Below, piece after piece: positions 37,279-45,740 of a stretch of 64,000 bases of DNA. The position numbers and the translations under genes are program-made. Position 1 is the first letter of the stretch, and each line of letters opens with the position of its first letter. This DNA comes from Lineus longissimus (taxonomy: Eukaryota; Nemertea; Pilidiophora; Heteronemertea; Lineidae), in assembly GCF_910592395.1 (NCBI RefSeq), contig NC_088315.1, forward strand, positions 4,216,501-4,280,500, given 5' to 3'. The notes beneath the pieces are model-generated. The model had not been told where the DNA came from. It saw only the letters and a program-made list of their open reading frames with translations, and searched no databases.

Positions 37279-38352
37279 CTAGACTACGTGCTGAGCAGCG
37301 ACGATCGGACCGAGAGACAGCATACCGTCAGTCATCACGGAACAATCGCGCATATAATGTTGGGAGAAAGTGGAGTGAGAACTCCACGTCGCCGCCTCCA
37401 AGACCTCGTTCAAGGCGACTCCCCTATATTCGGCCCATGAAGTCGAGATGGCACGAATCTCGTGGGCCGTCACGGAACCCAGGCGGCGAAGCTCCGGAGA
37501 CTGAAGAGTCATGGAGTAGGCCTGCCGGATGGTGGCCACCAACCATCTGGCGACCGTGGCGGGCGCAATCTCCCGTGTGAATCCCTCGCGATAAGACAGA
37601 AAAAGACGCTTTCTGCCGAGACGGACGGCAGGGTCTTTGGTCTTATCGACATAGAACCTCAAGGCCCGGACGGGGCAGAGAGTTCTATCCGGGAGGTCTC
37701 GAGAGACCACCCTGGAAAGGGATGGAATAAGAACCGGGCGCCTGGAGGTGGAAGGCGCCTGGTTCTTCGCAATAAAGCCTGGGACAAATTCTAGGACCGC
37801 GCCCCTCTCATTGAAGGCTAGCTTGTCAAAAGCTAGGGCATGGAGCTCGGACCGTCTCTGGGCCGTAGCTAAGGCCACCAAGAAGACGGTCTTAAAGGTA
37901 AGATGCTTCCTATCTGCTAGGTGCAAGGGCTCGAATGGAAATCTCATAAGAGCCCGTAACACCACCGAGAGATCCCACTTGGGGACGCAATGTAAGGAGC
38001 GGGGACGCTCCAGAGACATGTTGCGAAGCAACGATGACAAGGCGTCGTCCCAAGCCGGTTGCCAGGAGCCTGTCAGTCCAAGGGTGACGGCAATGGCAGA
38101 GCGATAGCCCTTAACCCCCTGGACCGAAAACTTCCGAACCGTAAACAAAAAGTTTAGGAAATCGAGGAAGTTGGGAAGAGTGGGAGCGATCGGAGAAACT
38201 CCGTGCTCTCCGCACCAGTCTCGAAAGACGAGCCACTTACTGTCGTATGATGTAAGGGTAGACTGTCTCTGAGGCTGAGCGACTTTTCGGATAACGTCCT
38301 CCGAAAAGCCTCTCTCTCGGAGGAAATGCCCGATAGTCTCCAGGCGTGAAGC
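37279..38352 (-). CDS. DIRS tyrosine recombinase (ORF3)
   Basis: Tyrosine recombinase that should insert the circular DNA copy and form the junctions. Numbered from the Leu of LETIGHFL (codon at 38341-38343), the domain has 354 residues to the stop at 37279. The catalytic set is complete: Arg163 (AQRRSELHAL), His294 and Arg297 (AHEIR), Trp320 at the third His/Trp position (AATWSSHS) and the nucleophile Tyr330 (SQHYMRD). The first 80 residues look like the SAM-like core-binding part. The frame stays open upstream to an ATG at 40185, but that part is out-of-frame RT sequence. No ATG lies near the domain start, so expression needs splicing or frameshifting. A strong acceptor (CCCTTCTTTCTACAG) ends at 38353; I took the exon start behind it as the 5' limit. 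The RT ORF overlaps by about 200 nt and lies one -1 frameshift away. Confidence 0.92.
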   Translation of the reverse strand, partial: ASRLETIGHFLRERGFSEDVIRKVAQPQRQSTLTSYDSKWLVFRDWCGEHGVSPIAPTLPNFLDFLNFLFTVRKFSVQGVKGYRSAIAVTLGLTGSWQPAWDDALSSLLRNMSLERPRSLHCVPKWDLSVVLRALMRFPFEPLHLADRKHLTFKTVFLVALATAQRRSELHALAFDKLAFNERGAVLEFVPGFIAKNQAPSTSRRPVLIPSLSRVVSRDLPDRTLCPVRALRFYVDKTKDPAVRLGRKRLFLSYREGFTREIAPATVARWLVATIRQAYSMTLQSPELRRLGSVTAHEIRAISTSWAEYRGVALNEVLEAATWSSHSTFSQHYMRDCSVMTDGMLSLGPIVAAQHVV

Positions 38353-40568
38353 CTGTAGAAAGAAGGGTCCTGATGGTAGACCCGGCCTATCGGGTGATAT
38401 AGCAGGCGGTCCCACTCCGGCAATCTGCGGGGGTGGTCCGTCAGGAGCTCCAGCAACACCGGGAACCAAGCTTGGTTCGGCCAACAAGGGGCGATCAGGC
38501 AAAGCCTGACGCGCGATGAGGCCACTTTGTTCAGAACCGGCAGCAACAGAGGGGTTGGCGGGAATGCATAAGCATTGAGGCCGTCCCAGGAGGCCGACAG
38601 GCTGTCTACTCCCAAGGCCTCGTCGTCCGGGAGAGGGGAGTAATACAGGGTGAATCTCTTGTTGAGGCGAGTGGCGAAAAGGTCCACAATCGGCGCATCC
38701 CACATCCCGGCCAGCCGGGACACAATCTCCTGATGGAGGGTCCACTCGGTCTGGACTAAGCGATCGGCTCTGGAGAGAGCATCCGCCAGGATGTTCCTCT
38801 TTCCGGGGATGTGACGGGGGAAGAGCTGGATGTCCAGCCGACGACAAAATTGTAGGAGGTCCCATGTCAGACGACACAGAGTGTCGGACCTCGTTCCCCC
38901 TTGTCTCCGAATATAGGCGACGACAGTCGAGTTGTCGGAGAACAGAGATACCCTGTGACCCCGTAACCGGGACGAAAAGGCCTTCACGGCTAGGATGACA
39001 GCCTGCATTTCGAGAATATTGATCGAAAGGCGAGACTCCTCCCCTGACCACGTGCCCTTGGTGGTCAGGTCGCCCTCGTTCAGGTGAGCCCCCCATCCGA
39101 AGAGGGAGGCGTCCGTGAAGAGGGACATCTGGGGGGGTAACGGACGGAGCTGCACCCCGCGGAGGAGCTCCGTCCCCGTCCCCCAGAACCTCCAAACGTC
39201 CTCCAGTAGCATGGAAGGGAGTGCTACTGCTCGATCGAGTGGGTCCGAGAAGGGGCGCCAACTCGAGAGTAGGAGGAGCTGGAGGGGGCGCATATACAGG
39301 CGACCGAGAGGAACCTGGTCCGCCGCCGAATTGAGCAGGCCCAGCAGGGACAGGAACTGTCTGGCTGTGGCGCTGTCTCGACGACGGAAAGCCCGAATCA
39401 GAGACCGGATCTTGGTGACCCGGTCCTGAGGTGGGGACATGAGGCCCTCTCTGGTACGGAAACGTACTCCCACGAAGACAAAATCCTGAGACGGGTCTAG
39501 CTCGGATTTTTCTAAGTTTGTTATCCACCCGGCCTGGGTCGCCGTCTTGAGCAAGAACCGAGTCTGCTTGAGAAGACGGGGACGGGATTGGCAACGCAGC
39601 AGCCAGTCGTCTAAGTAGCAATGGAGCTTGAAGCCCAAGGCGTGAAACGGGGCGGCGAACGCCCTGACGACGGTTGTGAAAATAAGCGGAGCGGAAGCCA
39701 GGCCGAAAGGCAAGGCCTGAAACTGATAAATTTTGCCTTCGAAGTAAAAGCGAAGGAAATGTTGAAAGTCTGGATGGACTGGGATGTGAAAATACGCATC
39801 CTGCAAGTCCATGGAGACGGCCCAATCGTCGGGCTGCACCGCTGTTGCCACTGACCTTGTTGTTTCCATCCTGAAACTGGGTACCCTGAGGAACCGGTTC
39901 AGGCTGGACAGGTCTATGACCAATCTCCATTTTCCCGACTTCTTCGGAACCAAGAAGATGTGGCTGTAAAAGCCCGGGGAGGAGTGGTCTTCCACCACCG
40001 TGACAGCCTCCTTCTGGAGGAGGGAGTTGACCTCGGACCGAAGGGCTTCGGCCCTGGCCGGGTCCACGGGGGGTAATACCGGGTGGGGAGTCGATGTCGT
40101 TGGGGGAGGATGGGCAAAATCGAGGCGAACCCCGTGCCGGAGCATGTCCGGGACTGGGGAGCCTTTTTGACACCATCCGACCCAAAAGGCTGCGAAATGG
40201 CGCAGTCGGCCCCCAACGACAGAGTCCGAGGGAGTGTCGCCTATTAGCGCCCGAGGAGAAGGTGACAAGTCACCGACGCCTGCCCCCGCGACCCTTCCGC
40301 TGTTGTGGCCGGAAGGGGCGCTTGGGCTGCCCGCCACCTCCGCCCTGACCTGAGGAGCGGTGGCGCTTATTGGAGGGGCGGGCTGGAGCCGCAGCTTCTG
40401 TCTGCCCTCGGGGACGAAAAGACCCGGAGGAGCCCTGCGAGGCCGAGGGCCCACGAGAGGCCGACGCACCCCGGGGGCGTCTAAACTCCGGCTGACGTCC
40501 CCGGCCCGCGGACCATGAAGAGGAACGCGGGCGGGGGGCCTGTCTGGGGGGAGGAGGGTCCCCCTCAC
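38154..40568 (-). CDS. DIRS reverse transcriptase / RNase H (ORF2)
   Basis: This 804-codon frame copies the element RNA into DNA. RT spans about residues 195-370, with motif A Asp254 (MDLQDAYFHIP), the fingers segment FLVPKKSGKWRLVID at about 205-219, LPFGLASAP at 286-294 and the YLDD catalytic pair Asp320/Asp321. RNase H follows at about 480-600 with Asp486 (FTDASLFGWGAHL), Glu520, Asp545 (FSDNSTVV) and Asp596 (ILADALSR). Residues 610-720 (VDLFATRLNKRF, NAYAFPP, IAPCWPNQAWFP) match the conserved DIRS region after RNase H often described as a Dam-like methyltransferase remnant. The first about 105 codons overlap ORF1 and probably are not conserved protein; the likely functional start is near VGGRLRHFAAFW. 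All catalytic acids are present. Confidence 0.93.
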   Translation of the reverse strand: MRGTLLPPDRPPARVPLHGPRAGDVSRSLDAPGVRRPLVGPRPRRAPPGLFVPEGRQKLRLQPAPPISATAPQVRAEVAGSPSAPSGHNSGRVAGAGVGDLSPSPRALIGDTPSDSVVGGRLRHFAAFWVGWCQKGSPVPDMLRHGVRLDFAHPPPTTSTPHPVLPPVDPARAEALRSEVNSLLQKEAVTVVEDHSSPGFYSHIFLVPKKSGKWRLVIDLSSLNRFLRVPSFRMETTRSVATAVQPDDWAVSMDLQDAYFHIPVHPDFQHFLRFYFEGKIYQFQALPFGLASAPLIFTTVVRAFAAPFHALGFKLHCYLDDWLLRCQSRPRLLKQTRFLLKTATQAGWITNLEKSELDPSQDFVFVGVRFRTREGLMSPPQDRVTKIRSLIRAFRRRDSATARQFLSLLGLLNSAADQVPLGRLYMRPLQLLLLSSWRPFSDPLDRAVALPSMLLEDVWRFWGTGTELLRGVQLRPLPPQMSLFTDASLFGWGAHLNEGDLTTKGTWSGEESRLSINILEMQAVILAVKAFSSRLRGHRVSLFSDNSTVVAYIRRQGGTRSDTLCRLTWDLLQFCRRLDIQLFPRHIPGKRNILADALSRADRLVQTEWTLHQEIVSRLAGMWDAPIVDLFATRLNKRFTLYYSPLPDDEALGVDSLSASWDGLNAYAFPPTPLLLPVLNKVASSRVRLCLIAPCWPNQAWFPVLLELLTDHPRRLPEWDRLLYHPIGRVYHQDPSFYRLHAWRLSGISSEREAFRRTLSEKSLSLRDSLPLHHTTVSGSSFETGAESTEFLRSLPLFPTSSIS

Positions 40569-42792
40569 GACTCTTATCCGACTCGCGCTGAGCCCCTAAG
40601 GTATCAGGCAGCGAATCGTGGAATAAGAAGGGACCGCCCAAAGGGGCGGTCCGCAAGGCCCCGCGCAGAAACTGGGCGCGGACCACACTCAGCCCCTCGA
40701 TGAGGAGGTCCCGGCGCTTCAGCACCGCGTTGGCTGCTTGTTTGGCAGCTAAGTCACTGGCATGTTGCAGTGACTGCTGTAAGGACATAGCCAGGATGCG
40801 TTGCTCATCCGTGGCGTCCGCAGCCAACGACCTGGACAGGGCACAGAGCGTCAAGTCGGCGTACGATAACACCGACTGCGTCTCCTTGGCCAGGGCCTCA
40901 TCGTTCTTGGCATCCCTCATAGGAGCAGACGTGAGGACTTTCGGAACGACCAACCCGGCGAGCTGCACATCATCCCTCAAGGGGATGAGTGAGACCGGGT
41001 CAGTCCCCGACGGCGATACTCTATAGTATTCTGGCCTATACGAAGGACTGTGAGGGGAAGTGGCCGTGAAGCGCTTCCCCGCCTTCGTCCAGGCTCCCGG
41101 TCCAGTCGACGGCAAAGTCGAGACCAGGGAGCGCTGGTGGCCCCCGCAGGACGGCGCCGTGTCCCTAAGCGTTGAATCGAGCCAATGAGAGGCTCTGATC
41201 AAGGCAGGGGAGGGGGGCAACTCATCGAGTGCCCGGTCCGGCACGGCAGCCAAGTCCGGCTCGTCGGCATCCCCGAAAAGATCGAAGGGAGCACGGCCGA
41301 GCGCGGGGTTGACCGGCGGGAGAGGACAATGCTCGGTCGGCACGAACTGCCGGACGAGCGCGCGAAGATCGCGCATCCCAGCCACAATGGTGGGGTCCTC
41401 TGTTCCAGAGGGGCAGTCAGCCTGAGGGGCCTGCCCGATGGAAGATTGCGACTCATCGAATTGATAGTCGACCTCCATGGGGACTTGGGGCAGCTCAAAG
41501 GCCACTGGTCTCCCGGCCTGCTGCTGAGGGGCCCTATCTGAGAGATTTTTGGTCTCCAGATGGGCAGCCAAACTCTGCAGGACCTGACGCTGCTGGGCCG
41601 TAAGGCCCGGTGCGATAGGCCGGGGATCCTGTCTGGACATACCTGGGGCAGGCAGGGATGGCGGGGGGCTACTCACCACAAAGGGGGTGGAGCTCAGACC
41701 CGCAGAGCCAGACAGGGAGGGACGGGGTCGCACCGGCGAAATCGTGGGGCGAACCCTCCCGACGTCCGGACAGACCCTAGGGTCTCTAGAACGGACGTAA
41801 TGCCCCATTGTCGCACCCCTACCCCAGGGGGGTAGGTCACCTCCGTGCGAGACAAGAGGGGGCGGCAGAACAGGGGGGGTGACGCCCGAGTCTGCAGTAA
41901 CCCACGGGGAGGCGGTCGACGTCCTCAGAAGGGGACGGAAATTGGGGTGAGCCGCCTGCCAGGCCTCATAACCCGATGGGATACGCCCCGTCGCCTCAGA
42001 GCGGCCAGATGTGACGGTGTGATCTGACGAGACAGTCACCACCGAAGACACTGCCGGAGGCACATCCAACCCGGAGGAGGACGGGGGACGACCCAATGCC
42101 GCAGCAGGGGGGTCCCGACGGGGGAGGGCGGAGGAAACCCGGCCAGGTGGGGGCTTAGACGTGACTAAGGACTCCACGGCCGGTAGCCGGAGGAGTTCCT
42201 GAATCAGGAGGTCTGCCTCCAGCGGGGTATGCTCCACGCCCAGGGGATCGGGACGCAAAGCGTCCAGAGTCCCGCTCACTTCGACCCCCTGTGAAAGGGG
42301 GGAGGAGCCAATCTCCCTAGGGGGCGCCCCGATGAGGGGGTCACCGGCGCTCAACCTAGGAGAGAACCCGGGGGGCACACCTCCGAATGGAGGGTGCCCG
42401 GCCCGAGCCCCGGAGTCGGGCGCCGAAACGGCGCCAGAGCTCCGGGGGCCTCGCCCCCGCTGAGAAGAAACAGCGGAGGGGGACTTAGAAGAGGCCGCAC
42501 CAGACTTTCTGGGGCCTCTCCGGGTCGGCTTCTGCTTCTTCGACGGCCGAGGGGCCGGAGAAGCAGAAGGCAGCGTCCCGGCAGCGGACGAAACCGCAGT
42601 CGCCGAGTCCGACGGGGCGGACTGGCGAGCCGGGGACGAACCGGGACGGGGACTAATAATCCCCGATACACCGGCACCCGGGCACCTGAATACCCAGAAG
42701 GGTAACAGGCCCAATAAGAGGGCTGGAAAGCCCAATAAGGACAAGAAGGACGCTAACAAGAGCGGCAGAGCCAGCATCTTGAGAGGCCACAC
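40270..42792 (-). CDS. DIRS Gag-like protein (ORF1)
   Basis: An 840-codon frame in the position of DIRS Gag. Residues 1-560 are a low-complexity Pro/Ser/Arg-rich region. Residues about 590-735 form the conserved part (VPKVLTSAPMRDAKNDEAL, a helical stretch, LGGPFLFHDSLPD), which resembles Gag of animal DIRS elements. The C-terminal 95 residues are very basic, RG/GGQ-rich and fit RNA binding. No CCHC zinc knuckle is visible, as is usual for DIRS. The first 35 residues are oddly hydrophobic (MLALPLLLASFLSLLGF), unlike a Gag. They coincide with a pyrimidine tract and an acceptor-like CTGGGTATTCAG ending at 42686, so the true N-terminus may come from a spliced exon or a later start. ORF2 overlaps by 299 nt in the +1 frame. 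Confidence 0.82.
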   Translation of the reverse strand: MWPLKMLALPLLLASFLSLLGFPALLLGLLPFWVFRCPGAGVSGIISPRPGSSPARQSAPSDSATAVSSAAGTLPSASPAPRPSKKQKPTRRGPRKSGAASSKSPSAVSSQRGRGPRSSGAVSAPDSGARAGHPPFGGVPPGFSPRLSAGDPLIGAPPREIGSSPLSQGVEVSGTLDALRPDPLGVEHTPLEADLLIQELLRLPAVESLVTSKPPPGRVSSALPRRDPPAAALGRPPSSSGLDVPPAVSSVVTVSSDHTVTSGRSEATGRIPSGYEAWQAAHPNFRPLLRTSTASPWVTADSGVTPPVLPPPLVSHGGDLPPWGRGATMGHYVRSRDPRVCPDVGRVRPTISPVRPRPSLSGSAGLSSTPFVVSSPPPSLPAPGMSRQDPRPIAPGLTAQQRQVLQSLAAHLETKNLSDRAPQQQAGRPVAFELPQVPMEVDYQFDESQSSIGQAPQADCPSGTEDPTIVAGMRDLRALVRQFVPTEHCPLPPVNPALGRAPFDLFGDADEPDLAAVPDRALDELPPSPALIRASHWLDSTLRDTAPSCGGHQRSLVSTLPSTGPGAWTKAGKRFTATSPHSPSYRPEYYRVSPSGTDPVSLIPLRDDVQLAGLVVPKVLTSAPMRDAKNDEALAKETQSVLSYADLTLCALSRSLAADATDEQRILAMSLQQSLQHASDLAAKQAANAVLKRRDLLIEGLSVVRAQFLRGALRTAPLGGPFLFHDSLPDTLGAQRESDKSREGDPPPPRQAPRPRSSSWSAGRGRQPEFRRPRGASASRGPSASQGSSGSFRPRGQTEAAAPARPSNKRHRSSGQGGGGGQPKRPFRPQQRKGRGGRRR

Positions 42793-43059
42793 AAAGAAAG
42801 TGAACGATAAGAAAAACTTGGATTTATTTGGTCACGTGACCGGAGCCTGGAGCGAGAAAAATTTTTGGGAGAACGGCGAAGAAAAAGCGTTCTAAGTGAC
42901 GAATTCAGAGAAAGATGGGTAAAGGAATGGTCTCACCCGCTTCCTGAAATCGGCAGCTCCAAAACGGACGTCCGGGGGAGGATCCTTCTCAATACTGTAG
43001 CGGGGGAATCAACGCAAACAGCAGCAGAAACTCGGTGCTTGTGATACAAGGCGCCGAGG
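42793..43059 (-). other. DIRS 5' leader between repeat and ORF1
   Basis: About 270 bp between the right terminal repeat and the first ATG of ORF1. The minus strand carries a CACGTGACC segment and a C/T-rich run leading into ORF1. I see no conserved core promoter motif. It is the expected place for leader sequence and, if ORF1 is spliced, for a donor site. Confidence 0.5.
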
Positions 43060-43242
43060 AAAAAGTACTGGCAATATGGCGGCTTGCACGGTTGATGGGC
43101 TGTACAGGGGCGCCGCCTGGACGTAGCCTTGTGAACTGGCTGGTTATTTTCTAATGTAATTAGTTAAATAATTCCTCGGGTAGATCCGATATGAGTACAT
43201 ATGCAAAAGTCTGACCTGGGTAGAGTATGAACGACATAAAAT
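43060..43242 (-). repeat. Right inverted terminal repeat of DIRS
   Basis: 43060-43223 is the 164-bp inverted partner of 36509-36672. The outer 19 bases (43224-43242, ending ACGACATAAAAT) are specific to this end and are copied in the internal complementary region at 36778. This is the 5' end of the element relative to its ORFs and should hold its promoter. Confidence 0.93.
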
Positions 43243-45544
43243 ACGTTTTCATAGAACCCCTGGCTGACAAAAGGTGGTAGCACAATACAGTAGATGAATA
43301 TGAGACAGCTCATCTCAAGGATCGAGGAACAACGGATTATAAAAGTAAGGAACAAAGTCTCAGGATGTTTTTGCATACTTTATTGGTGATTTCTACAGGA
43401 ACTGATAGACTTTGAATAGCTTTTAAGGAAGAAAGTTTTCAACATAAATTCAGCAAGAAGCAACTCAAACATTTTCTAGGGCTTACAAAACTATCTTTCA
43501 AGAACTTTCAAATTTGTCATCGTCATATTCAGCGTCCCTTTTGAAAACGCGCTGAGACAAGTCAGACACAAACGCACCTCCAGAGAACAATAAACGAGTC
43601 TAGTTACTTGAATGTCAACTTTAACAACCATAAAGTGATTTTTGAAGCCGAAAAATAAAAATCTATCAAGACGTGAAAAAACAACATTTGCGTTAATTAT
43701 CTCTTTTAGAAGATTCTTTTGATCTTGCAAATAGACAGGAACACCCGAGTGAATGAATTCAAGATTACACAGGCACTTTTAATGGTGTCTTAATGGAGCA
43801 TCTGAAGTTTTTGATCTGTGCGATTGCCGAAATGAGGACAACGATTCTTTGCCGGCAAGTTTCAGTTTAACTAAGAAAATTAAAGTAGATTTCGTAACAT
43901 GATAACGGATGAAGATTGGCTTGGACTTGTGCATTTTGAGACATCAGGAAATTCACATCGGTGAAAAATTGCAAAATGAAAGACATTTGAGGCGCTTTGC
44001 CTAAGTTGGAAATCCGATGTATCTGGTTTATAAGATACCAGAAGTATAACATCCCATAAATTATCCGATACATTAGTGTTTTTTTAATAAAATAAGCTTT
44101 GTTTCAAGTTTTGAAGGAAAATTTCAATTTCAAAAGATGTTTCTCAAGAATTTTTTTTAGATATTCGGGTTCTAAAAGAAAGGTTATATTTTGCACAGGA
44201 TGATACTGACAGAACGAAAAAGTTCTCCAAAAATTATTAAATACTTTCTCAGCCAAAAAAATTAAGAGCAAAATCAGAAGTTTGATATGCTTGAAGAAGG
44301 TTTTAAAAGCTTGGATGTACTTCACGGGTGGTGTTGGTCCGTCTTAAGAAACCAGTCTAAAATGCTCTCAACAGCAACAGTTCTTTTCTGAAACTGTGCT
44401 GTTCTTGACTCTAATTGCAAAGTTCTTAACTGAAGCACAACCATCCTCAACTGATTTTATACATGTGGATCCAGGGGATGGCCAGCCAGTCGTCCTTTCT
44501 TCGACTCCTAGATCCCCTATTGTCATGAGTTCAAATCAAGTTGGAAAACTCAGGCAAAAATGTTTATAGGCAAACCTAGTTAACCAGTTAAACAGTCTTA
44601 GAGTATCAGCTAACTGTGACAAAACCTCAAACCCCCACTTCAAGAGAAGTGACAAGAAAACTTGTGAAGGCTTGAGAAAGTCACTCTTCAGTAAAGCTCA
44701 CATCAAACAAATCGAAGTAAAACTAATCGCAAAAACTCTAAAGACAAAAACAGCCGACAAAAGTAATCCCTTCAACGCAATTCTCTTCGAGTCCCGATTG
44801 TGGAAAATTGAAAACGCAGAAGCAAAGGCAGCTAAGCATAATTCATATTTGAAATGCGTATCAGTGTTCCCGCAACTCAATTTTCGATATTATATTTTTC
44901 AATATACGGAATCAATTCGTCTTGATATTCTTCGCCGAATGACTTAAGACAATTTTTCTAGCCTTACCACCGAATGCGATCCAGATATGCAGCCTCGAAG
45001 ATTATGAACGTCTTTTCAAGTTTCAATTTGCTACGGCGTTGGCAAATATGGCGAGTACATGCAAATTTAATATACTCTGAGCCAAATCAGGAACTTTTTA
45101 GATAGACATTCACTATAATCCTATCACTTTAAAATGTTCAACTAATTCAAATTTTACGGGAGCTCTGTTACACAACTCATATAAATTTACTGCCGCAGGC
45201 ATTTTCTACCGCACGTTACCATGGAAACATGCTTGATCGGCAGCAAATTTAAAAAATACTCGCATTTTCACATATCTGAATTAAAACAGTGCAATAACGA
45301 GAAGACACTGATTGGTGCTCAAGAAATTTCAAACAATGCACTCCAATCAGCTTCGGGGCAATGATGTTCTAAGAAGACGATCACTGAGCAGTCGACAAAT
45401 TTGTCTTAACGTAAAAATATGAAAAAGCCCTCAAATTGAAATTGGATTAGAAATTGCTGCATATGAGGTTTCTGTGTCACTAGGTTCAGTGGTAGTTAGT
45501 CAGTTAGGAGGCCGCTCCGGCCTTCATTTATGTCATAGACACGA
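43243..45544. other. Non-coding stretch, no gene recognised
   Basis: AT-rich flank of the DIRS insertion. Open frames up to 91 codons (for example plus 44672-44947) have no family resemblance and no good splice sites. I see no other structure. Confidence 0.55.
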
Positions 45545-45740
45545 GGGCTGTTGGAGTGCCACAGTGGAAACATCAGCACCAGTCACCTCTAAAGGCCCTG
45601 GGTTCGATTCCCAGTTGGTCGCAGTACACTCACGTGATAGAGAGAGCAACTCTCTTAGGTTTCTTTCAGGATCTCTGGTTTCCTCCTACTTACATTACAA
45701 TCGCCCATTACTGTTTATAGAGCTAATAATGTCCTTGTTG
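45545..45740 (+). mobile_element. tRNA-derived SINE with good B box
   Basis: Box A-like TGCCACAGTGG (45557-45567) and a near-perfect box B GGTTCGATTCC (45601-45611) lie at tRNA-like spacing, followed by CAGTTGGTCGCA. No matching acceptor stem is seen, so it is a SINE head and not a tRNA gene. The tail (TTTCCTCCTACTTACATTAC and beyond, to about 45740) looks like a SINE body. A second A-box-like TTCAGTGGTAGTTAG lies upstream at 45485, so two heads may be nested. Confidence 0.5.

Larger units (their letters stand above)
36467..43242 (-). mobile_element. Complete DIRS1-type retrotransposon, 6776 bp
   Basis: The element is defined by inverted terminal repeats at 36467-36672 and 43060-43242, an internal complementary region at 36723-36819, and three minus-strand ORFs: Gag-like (40270-42792), RT/RNase H (38154-40568) and tyrosine recombinase (37279-38352). 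Inverted repeats plus an internal complementary region are diagnostic of DIRS1-like elements, as opposed to the split direct repeats of Ngaro and PAT. Both ends carry AAT and there is no target-site duplication, as expected for recombinase-mediated insertion of a circle. All ORFs are uninterrupted and the 164-bp repeat cores are identical by eye, so the copy is recent and may be autonomous. It is much richer in GC than its flanks. Confidence 0.93.

Noticed and set aside
38400-40185. N-terminal 600 codons of the 968-codon frame ending at 37279
   Set aside because: This part lies out of frame over the RT/RNase H domains and has no family resemblance; only the last 354 codons are recombinase. 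The frame is kept open by GC-rich codon structure.
39115-42705. Plus-strand frames of 77-119 codons across the DIRS element
   Set aside because: Antisense shadows of the GC-rich ORFs; compositionally biased and without domains.
45557-45620. tRNA gene at 45.56-45.62 kb
   Set aside because: A and B boxes are present but there is no matching acceptor stem or anticodon arm; read as a SINE head.
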